A stretch of DNA of 64,000 nucleotides from Butyrivibrio sp. XPD2002 (lineage in GTDB: Bacteria > Bacillota > Clostridia > Lachnospirales > Lachnospiraceae), in NCBI RefSeq assembly GCF_000423945.1, contig NZ_KE384116.1, positions 1 through 64,000 of the forward strand, given 5' to 3'. A model generated the notes under the pieces. The model was not told the DNA's origin and did no database searches. It worked only from the letters and a program-made list of their open reading frames with translations. Positions 8,251 through 17,543 of this stretch are shown here, one piece after another (positions within the stretch are counted from its first letter, which is position 1; each line of letters opens with the position of its first letter). Both the position numbers and the translations under genes were made by a program.

Positions 8251-8764
8251 GATTTTTACAAGAGAAGGTAAGTCCACCGGGAAGATAATAGAAAAGCACG
8301 AGAAGAAACAACCCGGGGATTATATAAAGCACGTTCTTATTATTATGAAGACCAGTGACAGTCCTGCTCCCGGAAAAGGCGAGGGCAGATATGTTGTCCA
8401 GCAGAGATCACTACTTGCAAAGTATTATGCCGGCAAATGGGATATGACAGGCGGCGGAGTAAGAGCAGGAGAATCTCCCAAAGAGGCAGCAGTCAGAGAA
8501 TTGTTGGAAGAGCTTGGAATTAAAGTATCTCCCGATGATATGGAACTGGCATTTGAGTATATTAAGGACTGGGATGACGGGACAGGATTACTGGCCTCGG
8601 TTTTCATGCTTCGTGTCGAGGTTCCTGAAGGCGGATTTGATTTTGACCGCTATGAAGTAAACGATGTAAGGGTTATGCCTTTTAGTGAGTTCTATGATCA
8701 TATCATGGACCATAACGATGAAGAGATGGGCCGGGGTATCAGAGAAATCGAGGGGAGACTATAA
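8237..8764 (+). CDS. NUDIX hydrolase
   Basis: The 175-residue protein carries a NUDIX box, GGGVRAGES...RELLEELGI (about residues 71-94). The N-terminus (a beta strand with FTREGKSTGK) resembles the NUDIX group that includes IDI-like and YfcD-like hydrolases. It probably cleaves a nucleoside-diphosphate-linked compound; the substrate cannot be told from sequence. The start lies inside the end of the preceding gene and its stop shares a base with the start of the macro-domain gene, so the three are one translational unit. Confidence 0.85.
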   Translation: MEYIEIFTREGKSTGKIIEKHEKKQPGDYIKHVLIIMKTSDSPAPGKGEGRYVVQQRSLLAKYYAGKWDMTGGGVRAGESPKEAAVRELLEELGIKVSPDDMELAFEYIKDWDDGTGLLASVFMLRVEVPEGGFDFDRYEVNDVRVMPFSEFYDHIMDHNDEEMGRGIREIEGRL

Positions 8765-9852
8765 TGCCATTTTCAATTATCAGAAATGACATAACAATGG
8801 TAAAAGCAGACGCCATAGTAGACACAGCCAACCCGGATGTGGCAATTGGTGGTGGCGTTGATACTGCAATATATAAAGCTGCAGGTGAAGATAAGCTATT
8901 GGAAGCCAGAAAGCAGATAGGATATCTCGCTCCGGGAGAGGTAGGAATAATACCAGCGTTTAATCTTGATGCCAGATTCATCATCCACTCAAGCGGCCCC
9001 TTATGGGAAGGCGGAGACAAGGGCGAAGCAGAGCTCCTTAGGAAATGCTATGATAAGTCCCTTTCTCTTGCTGCAGATAATGGCTGCAAATCTATAGCGT
9101 TCCCACTCCTTGCAACCGGGATCTATGGCTTTCCCAAGGATCTTGGACTTCAGATTGCAATCGATGCATTCACAAAGTTCCTGACAGATCATGAGATGGA
9201 GATCACTCTGGTTGTTTTCGGAGATGATGCCTATCATATATCCGGCAGAATCTTTGATGATGTTAAGAGCTTCATCGATGATGAGTATGTGGGCGGTGCT
9301 CTTGAGGCAGAGAATTACTACGAGAGTATGCCGGTAAACCGTATGATGTGCATGAAGGCTGCGGCTGCTCAGCCCTTTGTAGCTGATGAGGATTCTGATC
9401 TGGAGGATCTGTACGGGGAAGAGGAATCAGAAGAATCCGCTTATTACGAAGCTGACATGATGTTTGGCGCTTCTAAGGAGAAGAGCCTTGATGAAGAACT
9501 TAAGGAAATGTACACGGATTCCTTTGCCAAGCACCTCCAACAGCTGATTAATAAGAAGGGCCTTAAGAACTCAGAGGTTTATGCGGCTGCGAATATTTCC
9601 AAGCAGTACTTTTCCAAGCTCCTTAAGGGGCAGGTGAATCCATCAAAGGAGAAGGTGCTTGCGCTGGCTGTGGGATTAAGGCTGAACCTGGATGAAGCGG
9701 TGGATTTCCTGGGACTTGCGGGATATGCCCTATCGCCGATCTCCCAAACGGATGTAATAGTAAAATATTATATAGTTCATAAGGAATACAACGTTTTGAA
9801 TATTGATGTAACTCTCTTTGAATTCGGACTTGATCCGCTGTCGAAGGGATGA
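8764..9852 (+). CDS. Macro domain protein with C-terminal HTH region
   Basis: Residues 1-175 form a macro domain: VKADAIVDTANPD is the adenine-side loop, GGGVDTAIYKAAG the catalytic/phosphate loop, and PLLATGIYGFPKD the distal phosphate loop. These domains bind or hydrolyse ADP-ribose derivatives. After an acidic linker (190-235), residues about 250-320 form an XRE-like helix-turn-helix (NSEVYAAANISKQYFSKLLKG). A fusion of an ADP-ribose binder with a DNA-binding fold suggests a metabolite-responsive regulator or an ADP-ribosylation antidote; that is inference. It ends the coupled NUDIX unit and is followed by a weak terminator. Confidence 0.85.
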   Translation: MPFSIIRNDITMVKADAIVDTANPDVAIGGGVDTAIYKAAGEDKLLEARKQIGYLAPGEVGIIPAFNLDARFIIHSSGPLWEGGDKGEAELLRKCYDKSLSLAADNGCKSIAFPLLATGIYGFPKDLGLQIAIDAFTKFLTDHEMEITLVVFGDDAYHISGRIFDDVKSFIDDEYVGGALEAENYYESMPVNRMMCMKAAAAQPFVADEDSDLEDLYGEEESEESAYYEADMMFGASKEKSLDEELKEMYTDSFAKHLQQLINKKGLKNSEVYAAANISKQYFSKLLKGQVNPSKEKVLALAVGLRLNLDEAVDFLGLAGYALSPISQTDVIVKYYIVHKEYNVLNIDVTLFEFGLDPLSKG

Positions 9853-9857
9853 TAAGG

Positions 9858-9888
9858 ATGGTCGCCTGCGGGTTGACCATTTTTATTT
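9858..9888 (+). terminator. Hairpin after the macro-HTH gene
   Basis: ATGGTC (9858-9863) pairs with GACCAT (9875-9880), with a T-rich stretch after it. The stem is only 6 bp, so termination may be partial. Confidence 0.5.
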
Positions 9889-9976
9889 GCCTTCGTAGTA
9901 ACATGACACTATCAGATAGAGCTCCGCTGCAGAGGAGTATTGAACAATAAGTGTTTGAGACTATGGAGGTATAGAT

Positions 9977-10648
9977 ATGAGTAAAGGTTATACAGAGATT
10001 GTTTATATTCTGGACAGAAGCGGATCAATGGGCGGACTTGAGCTGGATACAATTGGTGGTTTCAATTCCATGATAAAAAAGCAGCGTGAGACTGGGGAAA
10101 AGGCATATGTTTCAACAATCCTTTTTGATGATGTGACAGAGGTCTTACATAACAGAGTAGATATCAGAGAGGTTAAGAATATTACTCCCAAGGAGTACTA
10201 CGTCAGAGGCTGCACAGCGCTTCTTGATGCAGTTGGCGGCGCTATAAAGCACACGGTTAATGTTCACAGACACGCACCTAAGGGCGAGAAGCCTAAGAAG
10301 ACTATTTTCGTAATAACTACTGATGGAATGGAGAATGCCAGCTGCAGATATTCCTACGGTCAGATTAAGAGGATGATCCAGCATGAGCAGAAGAAGTATG
10401 GATGGCAGTTTATTTTCATAGGTGCGAATATCGATTCCTACGCTGAGGCTCAGAGGTTTGGCATTAAAAAGGAAAGGGCTGTCAACTATATGCATGATGC
10501 GATGGGTACCGAGAAGCTCTACGACGGTGTGTCCAAGGCGGTTTGCTCTGTGATGGTGGCGGATAGTGACATGGATCTGGAAGAAGAGCTTGATTTATGC
10601 GGCTGGGATGATGAAATTCGCATGGATTACGCTATGCGTCATAAATAA
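9977..10648 (+). CDS. von Willebrand factor A (vWA) domain protein
   Basis: The 223-residue protein is a single vWA domain with an intact metal site: DRSGSMGG (DxSxS, residues 13-20), the conserved Thr in RGCTALLDA, and the Asp in TTDGMENAS. It has no signal peptide or membrane segment, so it is cytoplasmic. Stand-alone vWA proteins like this usually act as partners of ATPases or stress systems. It follows the NUDIX/macro unit on the same strand after 124 bases and a weak terminator. TATGGAGG precedes the ATG. Confidence 0.82.
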   Translation: MSKGYTEIVYILDRSGSMGGLELDTIGGFNSMIKKQRETGEKAYVSTILFDDVTEVLHNRVDIREVKNITPKEYYVRGCTALLDAVGGAIKHTVNVHRHAPKGEKPKKTIFVITTDGMENASCRYSYGQIKRMIQHEQKKYGWQFIFIGANIDSYAEAQRFGIKKERAVNYMHDAMGTEKLYDGVSKAVCSVMVADSDMDLEEELDLCGWDDEIRMDYAMRHK

Positions 10649-10733
10649 TAAAACTTTAAGACAATCGTCATAGCAGCTTTATGGTTGTTTTTTATAATAC
10701 CCGTGTAGAGTGTTTTTCTAACAATGGGAGATT

Positions 10734-11849
10734 ATGCTTATGAATAATAAGGTTATCAGATTTTTATGTGTACAAACAGTTGCTATGAGTATGGTGGCAG
10801 GACTTTGCGGCAGTGGCATGAAGGCTTCTGCGGTAAATGCCAAGGCTCCTGAGGTTTCAAGAAGAGAAGTTGACATGGATAATGTTACGCCTAATGAATT
10901 TAAGGACGAGGGCGTTACGCTTTATCTTCCACCTGAGTATACTGAGTCAAAGGGCATTGTCGATTTTACTGCAACGGATCTTACTTCCGGTGACGGAGTA
11001 TACCTGGTAGAGGCTACCTATCGCGGAATGACGCAGGAGGATGTTGAGGCTCTTCAGGCAAAAGAAGACCGCACCGAGGAAGAGATGGACAAATACTATG
11101 GCTGCCAGCTGCCGATCTTCGAAATTGTCGCAATAGATAAAAACAGGGACGCTTCTGATCTTATTAAAATTGTTAATACGATGCTTGAAGGCTATGGTGC
11201 TGATGATAAGAGTGCAAAGGAGAGTGACTTTGACAAGATCGTTACAGTTGATGATTGTACCTTCTTTAGATCGGTATTGTCTGAAGACGAGAATTACAAA
11301 AATCTCGAGCAGGAATTTAAAGAAGAGTATGATGTGCTCCTTTCTTATGCTGATTCGATAATTGAAAATGCAGATTATTATAAGCCCGAAGGAATGTTCC
11401 AGGGAATTATCGGGAAAAAGATTTCCTTTGAAACCACTGATATTGACGGAAATCCCATTAAGAGTGAGGATCTGTTTGCTGAGCACGATATCACTATGAT
11501 AAATGTCTGGGCTACCTGGTGTGGCTGGTGTATCTCAGAGCTTCCGGAGCTTGAGGAGATAAATGGCAGAATCACTAAGGACAACTGCGCAATTGTTGGA
11601 TTCCTGGGCGATGGAAATGACGATGAAACGATAGAGGAAGGCAAGGGACGACTTGCTGAAGCTGGTTGCACCTATACCAACATTCTTCCCTTCGATGGAT
11701 GGGCGGAGATATTCGATATGAGCCAGGGATGGCCGACTTCGTTCCTTGTTGATTCAACAGGTACTATCATAGCAAGGCCCATAGTCGGAGCAAGGATCAG
11801 CATGTATGAGGACGCGATATACGATGCTTTAGAAGGAAAAAATAAGTAG
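10734..11849 (+). CDS. Secreted TlpA/ResA-like thioredoxin-fold protein
   Basis: The 371-residue product has a signal peptide (about residues 1-33, ending KASA-VNA), a unique region (35-215), and a C-terminal TlpA-type redoxin domain with the active site WATWCGWC (Cys about 260 and 263) and the cis-Pro region GWPTSFLVDSTG. It should act outside the membrane in thiol-disulfide chemistry. Two starts are possible, ATG 10734 or ATG 10740, both near GGGAG. The N-terminal half has no recognised family. Confidence 0.82.
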   Translation: MLMNNKVIRFLCVQTVAMSMVAGLCGSGMKASAVNAKAPEVSRREVDMDNVTPNEFKDEGVTLYLPPEYTESKGIVDFTATDLTSGDGVYLVEATYRGMTQEDVEALQAKEDRTEEEMDKYYGCQLPIFEIVAIDKNRDASDLIKIVNTMLEGYGADDKSAKESDFDKIVTVDDCTFFRSVLSEDENYKNLEQEFKEEYDVLLSYADSIIENADYYKPEGMFQGIIGKKISFETTDIDGNPIKSEDLFAEHDITMINVWATWCGWCISELPELEEINGRITKDNCAIVGFLGDGNDDETIEEGKGRLAEAGCTYTNILPFDGWAEIFDMSQGWPTSFLVDSTGTIIARPIVGARISMYEDAIYDALEGKNK

Positions 11850-11947
11850 GCCACCTACTCTGACGTTACCGAGGTGCCTGAAAAAGAATAAATTGCTATA
11901 ATGATATCTGTTGTGAATATAATGAAGGGAATTTTTACGAGAGCATT

Positions 11948-13297
11948 ATGACATACAGATTTATAGCATTATTCTGGATTGCGGTATTCTATGGAATCTA
12001 TTTTACAAAGATGTTTATTCAGAGAAGGAAGGGGATTGTCACCAACCAGATCGCCAAGAGTAAGGTTCATGATAAAAGTTATCACATCGAGATGGTGATG
12101 AAGTATGCGACGATCGCAGTTCCGGTGGCCGAGGTTATATCAATAGTACTGGGCACATCAGGGCTTACCATCATCTGGAGAGTCATAGGTATGCATCTGG
12201 CCTTTCTTGGTAATGTGGTGTTCCTTCTTGCGGTCGTTACCATGAAGGACAGCTGGAGAGCAGGCGTTGCCAGGGAGGAAAAGCGCGGACTTATAAAAAA
12301 CGGCATATATAAATATTCGAGAAATCCCGCTTTCCTTGGCTTTGACCTGGTCTACATCGGAATTATGCTCATGTTTTACAATCCGGTTCTTATGGTGATA
12401 ACTGTATGGGCCATGGTGATGCTTCATCTTCAGATCCTTCAGGAGGAAAAGTACCTTGAAGGGGAATTTGGTGATGAGTATACGGAGTACAAGGCTCAGG
12501 TTTCAAGGTATGCCGGCTGCGGCAAGGTAACCTTTGATAAAGCCGTTATGTATGTCTATTTTGTTCTGGGGATATGGTCTGTTATGTACTTTTTCACATG
12601 TCTTGCCTACGGCGGCGGTCTGAAGCTGTCATGGGTGTGGCTATGGATTCTTATTGCGGCGTTTTCCTTTATCAGAGTATTTATGCAGAAGAGGAAAATA
12701 GAAGGCAGCCCTGTCATTCGCCTTCCTAAAGTATTGGTTTGGATTTACAGGGCTGTTTTTGTTGCGGTGCTCACATTTTTCATAATCACTGAGACAAAGA
12801 TTATCGGTGCAATGACAGCTGAGCCTAAGGAGAACCTTGATTACATCATCGTCCTTGGGGCAGGTCTTCGAGGAACTGAGCCGTCTAACCCATTCAGAGT
12901 GAGGATTGAAAAGGCAGCCCAGTATTTAAAGGAAAATGAGGGCACAATTGTTGTGGCTTCCGGCGGTCAGGGTAAGCATGAGTCCATAAGTGAAGCGGAG
13001 TGCGCAAGAAGGAAGCTTACGGAGGTTTATGGAATCTCTGAGGACAGGATTATCCTGGAGGAGAAGTCTACGGATACGGAGGAGAATCTTAAGTACAGTC
13101 TGGAGATTATAGGTGATCCTTCCAAGAGTGTCGGTATTGTTACAAACGGATTTCATGAGCTCAGGGCTCTTTCTATAGCAAATGAGGTTGGGTATGAGAA
13201 TGTATCATCAGTTCCTGCGGTGACTCTTATGCCTGTTGGAATTCATTATACTGTCCGCGAGTTTTTCGGAATGGTGGAGTTTTATTTAAAACACTGA
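11948..13297 (+). CDS. ICMT-like methyltransferase fused to a YdcF/ElyC (DUF218) domain
   Basis: The 449-residue protein joins two families. Residues 1-190 are a polytopic isoprenylcysteine/phospholipid methyltransferase-like domain with NGIYKYSRNPAFLGFDL. After two further membrane segments (about 200-235 and 258-280), residues 295-449 form a DUF218 domain (YIIVLGAGLRG, VVASGGQG, EEKSTDTEENL, VTNGFHELRA). DUF218 proteins (SanA, ElyC, YdcF) act in envelope or lipid-carrier metabolism. The fusion suggests a membrane-lipid modifying enzyme. A TATAAT lies near 11897. Confidence 0.8.
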   Translation: MTYRFIALFWIAVFYGIYFTKMFIQRRKGIVTNQIAKSKVHDKSYHIEMVMKYATIAVPVAEVISIVLGTSGLTIIWRVIGMHLAFLGNVVFLLAVVTMKDSWRAGVAREEKRGLIKNGIYKYSRNPAFLGFDLVYIGIMLMFYNPVLMVITVWAMVMLHLQILQEEKYLEGEFGDEYTEYKAQVSRYAGCGKVTFDKAVMYVYFVLGIWSVMYFFTCLAYGGGLKLSWVWLWILIAAFSFIRVFMQKRKIEGSPVIRLPKVLVWIYRAVFVAVLTFFIITETKIIGAMTAEPKENLDYIIVLGAGLRGTEPSNPFRVRIEKAAQYLKENEGTIVVASGGQGKHESISEAECARRKLTEVYGISEDRIILEEKSTDTEENLKYSLEIIGDPSKSVGIVTNGFHELRALSIANEVGYENVSSVPAVTLMPVGIHYTVREFFGMVEFYLKH

Positions 13298-13425
13298 TGG
13301 TTGGCGGACTTTAGCTTTTCTTTCCAGTCTTTTTATAATTGGATAATTATTTCTTTAAACGGGAAACTGTATAATTATGATTGTTAAATGGTTATGCGAC
13401 AATCAAATTTAAACGAGGTATTGTT

Positions 13426-14955
13426 ATGAAAAAAATGTTTCCCGCAAGATCCCTGGCAAAAAGATTTATAGGTCTGGTGCTTATGGTGAGCATGCTTACG
13501 ATGTGCGTAGGTATGAATGATGAGGCTGATGCAGAAGCAGCGCCGTCCGGCACTTCAGAGCAGGCTGATTCAGATACAGTCACCACCAAGCACCAGGTTA
13601 CCATAGATGGTAAGAAGGTTGCCTACACCGCAACTGCAGGTATGATGCCTGTGACTGCAGATGACAACGAATGTTTCATTTTTTATACTGCTTACACTTT
13701 GGATGGCGTAAAGGATAATAGTGAAAGGCCTGTAACCTTCGCATATAACGGCGGTCCCGGCTCATCATCCGAGTGGGTGCATCTTGGTTTTCTTGGACCA
13801 CGCCGCGTAGAAACGGATGAGGCCGGTGAGCCCACTGAGTTCCCTTCTAAAATCGTAGATAACGAAAATTCCATTCTTGATCTTACGGATCTGGTTTTCA
13901 TAGATCCCGTAGGAACCGGGTATTCTCACGTGGGAGAAGGCGTTGATGAGGCATTTTTCTCAAACTATCAGGAGGATCTGGCTTCAATAGGCGAATTCAT
14001 CCGTCTGTATACGACTAAAAACAATCGATGGTCATCACCTAAATATCTGGCAGGTGAGTCTTATGGTACATTTCGTTCTGTGGCCCTGGCTGACTATCTC
14101 TCAACAAACTTTGCTATGGGACTAAACGGCCTGATGCTTATTTCAAATTTAACGGATTTTTCTATTCTTAATGAGTGGACGCAGAATGATCTTTCCTATG
14201 TGCTGCTGTTCCCTTCTTTGGCTGCATCAGGCTACTATCACAAGGTAGTGGACAAAAAATATCAGGATATGGAGCTTGAGAATTTCCTTAAAGAGGCCAG
14301 GTCTTTTGCTGAGGAAGACTATCAGACCGCGCTTTTCAAAGGGGAGAGGATCAGTTCTTCTGAAAAAGAGAGTGTTGCCAGGAAATATTCAGAACTTACA
14401 GGTCTTGATAAGGACTATGTTGTAAAGAGTAACCTCAGGGTATACCTTCGTGATTTCTGCATGAAACTGCTTGCTGATAAAGGAATGATGATAGGCAGGC
14501 TCGATAGCCGATATACAGCGCCTTTGGTAGGAAAAAGTGTAGAGGATTATGATGATCCTTCAGATTCGGTTCTTGATGCGTCTTTTAGTGCTGCGATCAA
14601 CCAGTATATCTCTGAGGAATTGGGCTATCATACGGATAGGGTATATAATACATTGAATATGAAGGTAAACATGGACTGGACTTATAATAGTGATAATCAG
14701 ATAATGGACCTTAAAGATAAAGTCAATAAGGTCATGTCCGATAATAAATATCTGAAGGTCTGGGTATTGGGCGGATATTACGATCTGGCGACTCCGTTTT
14801 GCAGTGCGGAATGGGTTTATGACCACGTGCCGCTTCAGAAGGAGACAAGGAAAAATCTATCCTTTAAGTTCTACCAGTCAGGCCATATGATCTACATGCA
14901 TCAACCTTCTCTTGAAGAGTTCAGAAAAGACGCAAAAGAGTGGTACGCGAAGTAA
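13426..14955 (+). CDS. Secreted S10-family serine carboxypeptidase-like protein
   Basis: The start chosen is the ATG at 13426 behind ACGAGG; a frame from 13381 lacks a ribosome binding site. The 509-residue product has a signal peptide (about residues 1-33). The S10 triad is visible: GGPGSSSEWVHLGFLGPRR (oxyanion region), Ser in LAGESYGTFRS, Asp in GGYYDLATP, His in YQSGHMIYMHQ. S10 enzymes remove C-terminal residues from peptides, so this exported enzyme could trim dietary or wall peptides. Confidence 0.87.
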   Translation: MKKMFPARSLAKRFIGLVLMVSMLTMCVGMNDEADAEAAPSGTSEQADSDTVTTKHQVTIDGKKVAYTATAGMMPVTADDNECFIFYTAYTLDGVKDNSERPVTFAYNGGPGSSSEWVHLGFLGPRRVETDEAGEPTEFPSKIVDNENSILDLTDLVFIDPVGTGYSHVGEGVDEAFFSNYQEDLASIGEFIRLYTTKNNRWSSPKYLAGESYGTFRSVALADYLSTNFAMGLNGLMLISNLTDFSILNEWTQNDLSYVLLFPSLAASGYYHKVVDKKYQDMELENFLKEARSFAEEDYQTALFKGERISSSEKESVARKYSELTGLDKDYVVKSNLRVYLRDFCMKLLADKGMMIGRLDSRYTAPLVGKSVEDYDDPSDSVLDASFSAAINQYISEELGYHTDRVYNTLNMKVNMDWTYNSDNQIMDLKDKVNKVMSDNKYLKVWVLGGYYDLATPFCSAEWVYDHVPLQKETRKNLSFKFYQSGHMIYMHQPSLEEFRKDAKEWYAK

Positions 14956-14975
14956 TATGTAAATTTGCAAAATTC

Positions 14976-15018
14976 GAGCCATTTGACAGTTTAATTGCTG
15001 TTGAATGGCTCTTTTTCT
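14976..15018 (+). terminator. Rho-independent terminator after the S10 peptidase gene
   Basis: GAGCCATT (14976-14983) pairs with AATGGCTC (15004-15011), with an inner ACAG/CTGT pairing and a TTTTT tail. Confidence 0.88.
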
Positions 15019-15060
15019 GATATATTTAAAATAGTATGACAGACTGAAAGGAGAACAGGA

Positions 15061-15363
15061 ATGGTTAAGCATGTAATTATCTGGACACTGAAGGATGAGC
15101 TTTCTGCAGAGGAGAAGGCATCTGTAAAGCAGGGAATCAAGGAAGGGCTCGAAGGCTTAAAGGATAAGGTGCCCGGAATTGTGGATATCAAGGTTAATAT
15201 AAATGGTCTTGCATCTTCCAATGCGGATCTGATGCTTGATTCAACTTTTGAGAATGAGGATGCGCTTAAGGGTTATGCGGTTCATCCTGAGCACGTAGCA
15301 GTAGCTGATACTAAGGTTAGACCTTATACAAAGATCAGGAGCTGCCTGGACTTTGAGGTTTGA
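15061..15363 (+). CDS. Dabb (stress-responsive A/B barrel) family protein
   Basis: The 100-residue protein begins VKHVIIWTLKDEL and ends GYAVHPEHVAVADTKVRPY, the dimeric alpha/beta-barrel (Dabb) pattern with its conserved H-P-x-H. Bacterial Dabb proteins are small cytosolic dimers, mostly of unknown substrate. AAAGGAG precedes the ATG. Confidence 0.87.
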   Translation: MVKHVIIWTLKDELSAEEKASVKQGIKEGLEGLKDKVPGIVDIKVNINGLASSNADLMLDSTFENEDALKGYAVHPEHVAVADTKVRPYTKIRSCLDFEV

Positions 15364-15401
15364 TTTAGGGCTATCGATTTTTATCAATGAGGGTTCAAAA
15401 G

Positions 15402-16094
15402 ATGATCGATTCGGATATAAGGCGCAGAGAGGATCTGGTAGAGCTAGTTAATGAGATAGGCTTCCTGCCGTTCTTTTCAGGAAGGATAGAGGGATTCTCG
15501 CTGGAAGAGAATGTTTCATACGAGGCGTGGTATCAGGGACGCTGGAGTGGCAGGGTCCGCTGGGATGCCTGGGACTGGAAGGGTGAGGTTCTTCAGAACA
15601 GGGAGCTTGTGTATGGCAAGTTTTTTGAAAAGAAGGCTGGCTTTATCAGTAAGGATTTATGGCCTGATTTCTGCAATTATCGCAGGGATGGATACGATTT
15701 TGATGCCAGGTTCGATGACGGCCTCGCGCCCTACAAGGATAGGGATGTCGTGAATTATATTGAAGGCTCCGGAGCTATGCTGACGCGCGAGATCAAGCAG
15801 AATCTTAATTACAAAAAGGGCGGCAACAAAGGATTTGAGACGGTTATCACAAGACTTCAGATGCAGACCTATGTGGTGCCGGTGAACTTCGAATACAGTA
15901 AGCGCAAAAATGGCGAGGAGTACGGCTGGGGCAATTGCCGCTACGATATCGCTGAAAACTTCTGGGGCGATAAGCTCTGCAGGTCAGCCTATAAGCGGAG
16001 TCCTGAGGAATCATTGGACAGGATCATAAAGCATATCAGAAAGGTTCTGCCCAGGATGGACGAGGAGGATCTGAGGGCGTTACTTAAGGGGTAA
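15402..16094 (+). CDS. AlkZ-related (winged-helix) protein
   Basis: The ATG at 15402 lies eight bases after GAGGG, better than the ATG at 15387, which has no ribosome binding site. The 230-residue protein has the FLPFF...IEGFSLEE opening and many W/Y/R residues (AWYQGRWSGRVRWDAWDWKG, residues about 42-61) seen in proteins labelled AlkZ-related in Lachnospiraceae. AlkZ itself is a DNA glycosylase that unhooks crosslinks, but this shorter relative lacks proof of activity. Confidence 0.6.
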   Translation: MIDSDIRRREDLVELVNEIGFLPFFSGRIEGFSLEENVSYEAWYQGRWSGRVRWDAWDWKGEVLQNRELVYGKFFEKKAGFISKDLWPDFCNYRRDGYDFDARFDDGLAPYKDRDVVNYIEGSGAMLTREIKQNLNYKKGGNKGFETVITRLQMQTYVVPVNFEYSKRKNGEEYGWGNCRYDIAENFWGDKLCRSAYKRSPEESLDRIIKHIRKVLPRMDEEDLRALLKG

Positions 16095-16160
16095 GGATGA
16101 TTTGAGCTTGCTTCTTAGGGAGGAGTATAAAAAGTATGAATGCATGAGGGGGAATAATGC

Positions 16161-16838
16161 ATGATTAAAGCAGTCATATTTGATATGTTTGAGACGCTGG
16201 TTACGCTTTTTGAGGGGAAAACATATTTCGGTGAAAACATCGCAGCAGATGTCGGTGTTGATCCAGGGGCTTTCAGGAAAGAGTGGCATGCCATTGAAAA
16301 AGAGAGAAGCACAGGTGTATATACGATTGAGGAGGGCCTTGCGATTGTTTTAAAGAGGCTCGGTGCATATACAGAAGAAAATGTGCAGCTGGCTGCCGCT
16401 AAAAGAAGAGAGAATCTTGAGGATACTTTTAATGGAATTCCCGATGATTCAGTAAAGCTCCTGCAGGAGCTTAAGAAAAGGGGTATAAAGGTTGGCCTTA
16501 TCACCAATACCTTTTCAGATGAAAGAGATTTTATAAGAAATAGTGAGATATTTAAGTATTTCGATGTGGCTTTGATTTCCTATGAGCAGGGAATTTGTAA
16601 GCCGGACCTTGAGCTGTATAGGAAGATGACAGAGCTTCTGGGTGTAACAGCAGACGAGTGCCTTTATGTGGGAGATGGCGGATCAAAAGAATTGTATGCT
16701 GCCAGAGAAGCGGGAATGCACCCGGTGCAGTGCTCCTGGTTCCACGAGCTGGCATTCGAGCCGCATATTCCCTGTCCTATACTTGAGGAATTTGATCAGG
16801 CTAAGAAGCAGCTGGATGTTTTGGAGTTTTGTATGTAA
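16161..16838 (+). CDS. HAD-superfamily hydrolase
   Basis: The 225-residue protein contains the HAD motifs in order: AVIFDMFETLV (motif I, but with M-F where D-x-D-x-T normally has D-G/L-D, so the second Asp is replaced), LITNTFSD (motif II), a lysine near SYEQGICKPD (motif III) and YVGDGGSKE (motif IV). The cap is the small helical type of the YjjG/phosphoglycolate group. The missing second Asp suggests altered or reduced phosphatase activity. The substrate is unknown. Confidence 0.85.
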   Translation: MIKAVIFDMFETLVTLFEGKTYFGENIAADVGVDPGAFRKEWHAIEKERSTGVYTIEEGLAIVLKRLGAYTEENVQLAAAKRRENLEDTFNGIPDDSVKLLQELKKRGIKVGLITNTFSDERDFIRNSEIFKYFDVALISYEQGICKPDLELYRKMTELLGVTADECLYVGDGGSKELYAAREAGMHPVQCSWFHELAFEPHIPCPILEEFDQAKKQLDVLEFCM

Positions 16839-16906
16839 ATGAGAGTATGAGTAAAAAATAAGGTAAAAGCGTTAAAATTCGATTTTTTTAGTCAAATCAG
16901 TGTAAA

Positions 16907-16944
16907 GCGGACCGTTATGAGTGTATCATGCGGTCTGTTTTTTA
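16907..16944 (+). terminator. Rho-independent terminator after the HAD gene
   Basis: GGACCG and ATGA pair with TCAT and CGGTCT around a short loop, followed by GTTTTTTATT. Confidence 0.75.
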
Positions 16945-17030
16945 TTGTGTGGTAAATATATTATCAGAAACATATAAAACACCACGTGGTACAACCAGTA
17001 ACTAAGAAGCTTATGAGAGGAGGATCCATT

Positions 17031-17186
17031 ATGAGATTTCGAGATGTACAGGATTTAACAAAAACAATCAAGAGTGAACGCAGAGATGCAACCTATAACA
17101 GAATGCATGATGAGTTCCTCGACAGACTTTCAATGTTCTGCAGCAACAGGATGGTATCGATGTTTGGCGCTAATTTCATTTTTTAA
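17031..17186 (+). CDS. Small hypothetical protein (51 residues)
   Basis: The ATG at 17031 follows GGAGG by seven bases. The peptide is basic and helical (VQDLTKTIKSERRDATYN), with no signal or membrane segment. The good ribosome binding site and the terminator immediately after make it a credible gene. The family is unknown. Confidence 0.5.
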   Translation: MRFRDVQDLTKTIKSERRDATYNRMHDEFLDRLSMFCSNRMVSMFGANFIF

Positions 17187-17216
17187 TCAGCGCAGATATT
17201 GAATAAATGGAACGCT

Positions 17217-17260
17217 AAGCGTCAGAATCTTTGTGCTGAAGATTTTGGCGCTTTTGTTTC
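17217..17260 (+). terminator. Terminator after the 51-residue gene
   Basis: AAGCG (17217-17221) pairs with CGCTT (17249-17253), with an inner AATCTT/AAGATT stem, followed by TTGTTT. Confidence 0.6.
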
Positions 17261-17390
17261 GTTATATAAAATGTAAGGCCTGAGACATTTGTTGGACAGG
17301 GAGTGATAAAACTGTGATATAAGGATTGCTAATATTACATCATCAGGAAGATAACAACGAAAAAATATTGATTAGAGAGGTATATGGCTT

Positions 17391-17543
17391 ATGCGTAGTT
17401 TTTTTGAAAGCTTTATGGAAGAAATTGGTTTCATCGACACAGCATCATACAGAAAACCCTTTGGCAGACTTGATGAGTCAGATTACAGCAGAATCGAAGC
17501 TGAGCTTATAAGATTTGTGGATGAGCTGGCAGTAGGTAGATAA
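17391..17543 (+). CDS. Small hypothetical protein (50 residues)
   Basis: The ATG at 17391 is preceded by AGAGAGG. The peptide (RSFFESFMEEIG... ending RFVDELAVGR) is acidic and helical with no membrane segment. It is probably a small regulatory or orphan protein; no function can be proposed. A possible out-of-frame coding remnant (about 17545-17664, MNVYPDMNPLY) follows it. Confidence 0.4.
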   Translation: MRSFFESFMEEIGFIDTASYRKPFGRLDESDYSRIEAELIRFVDELAVGR

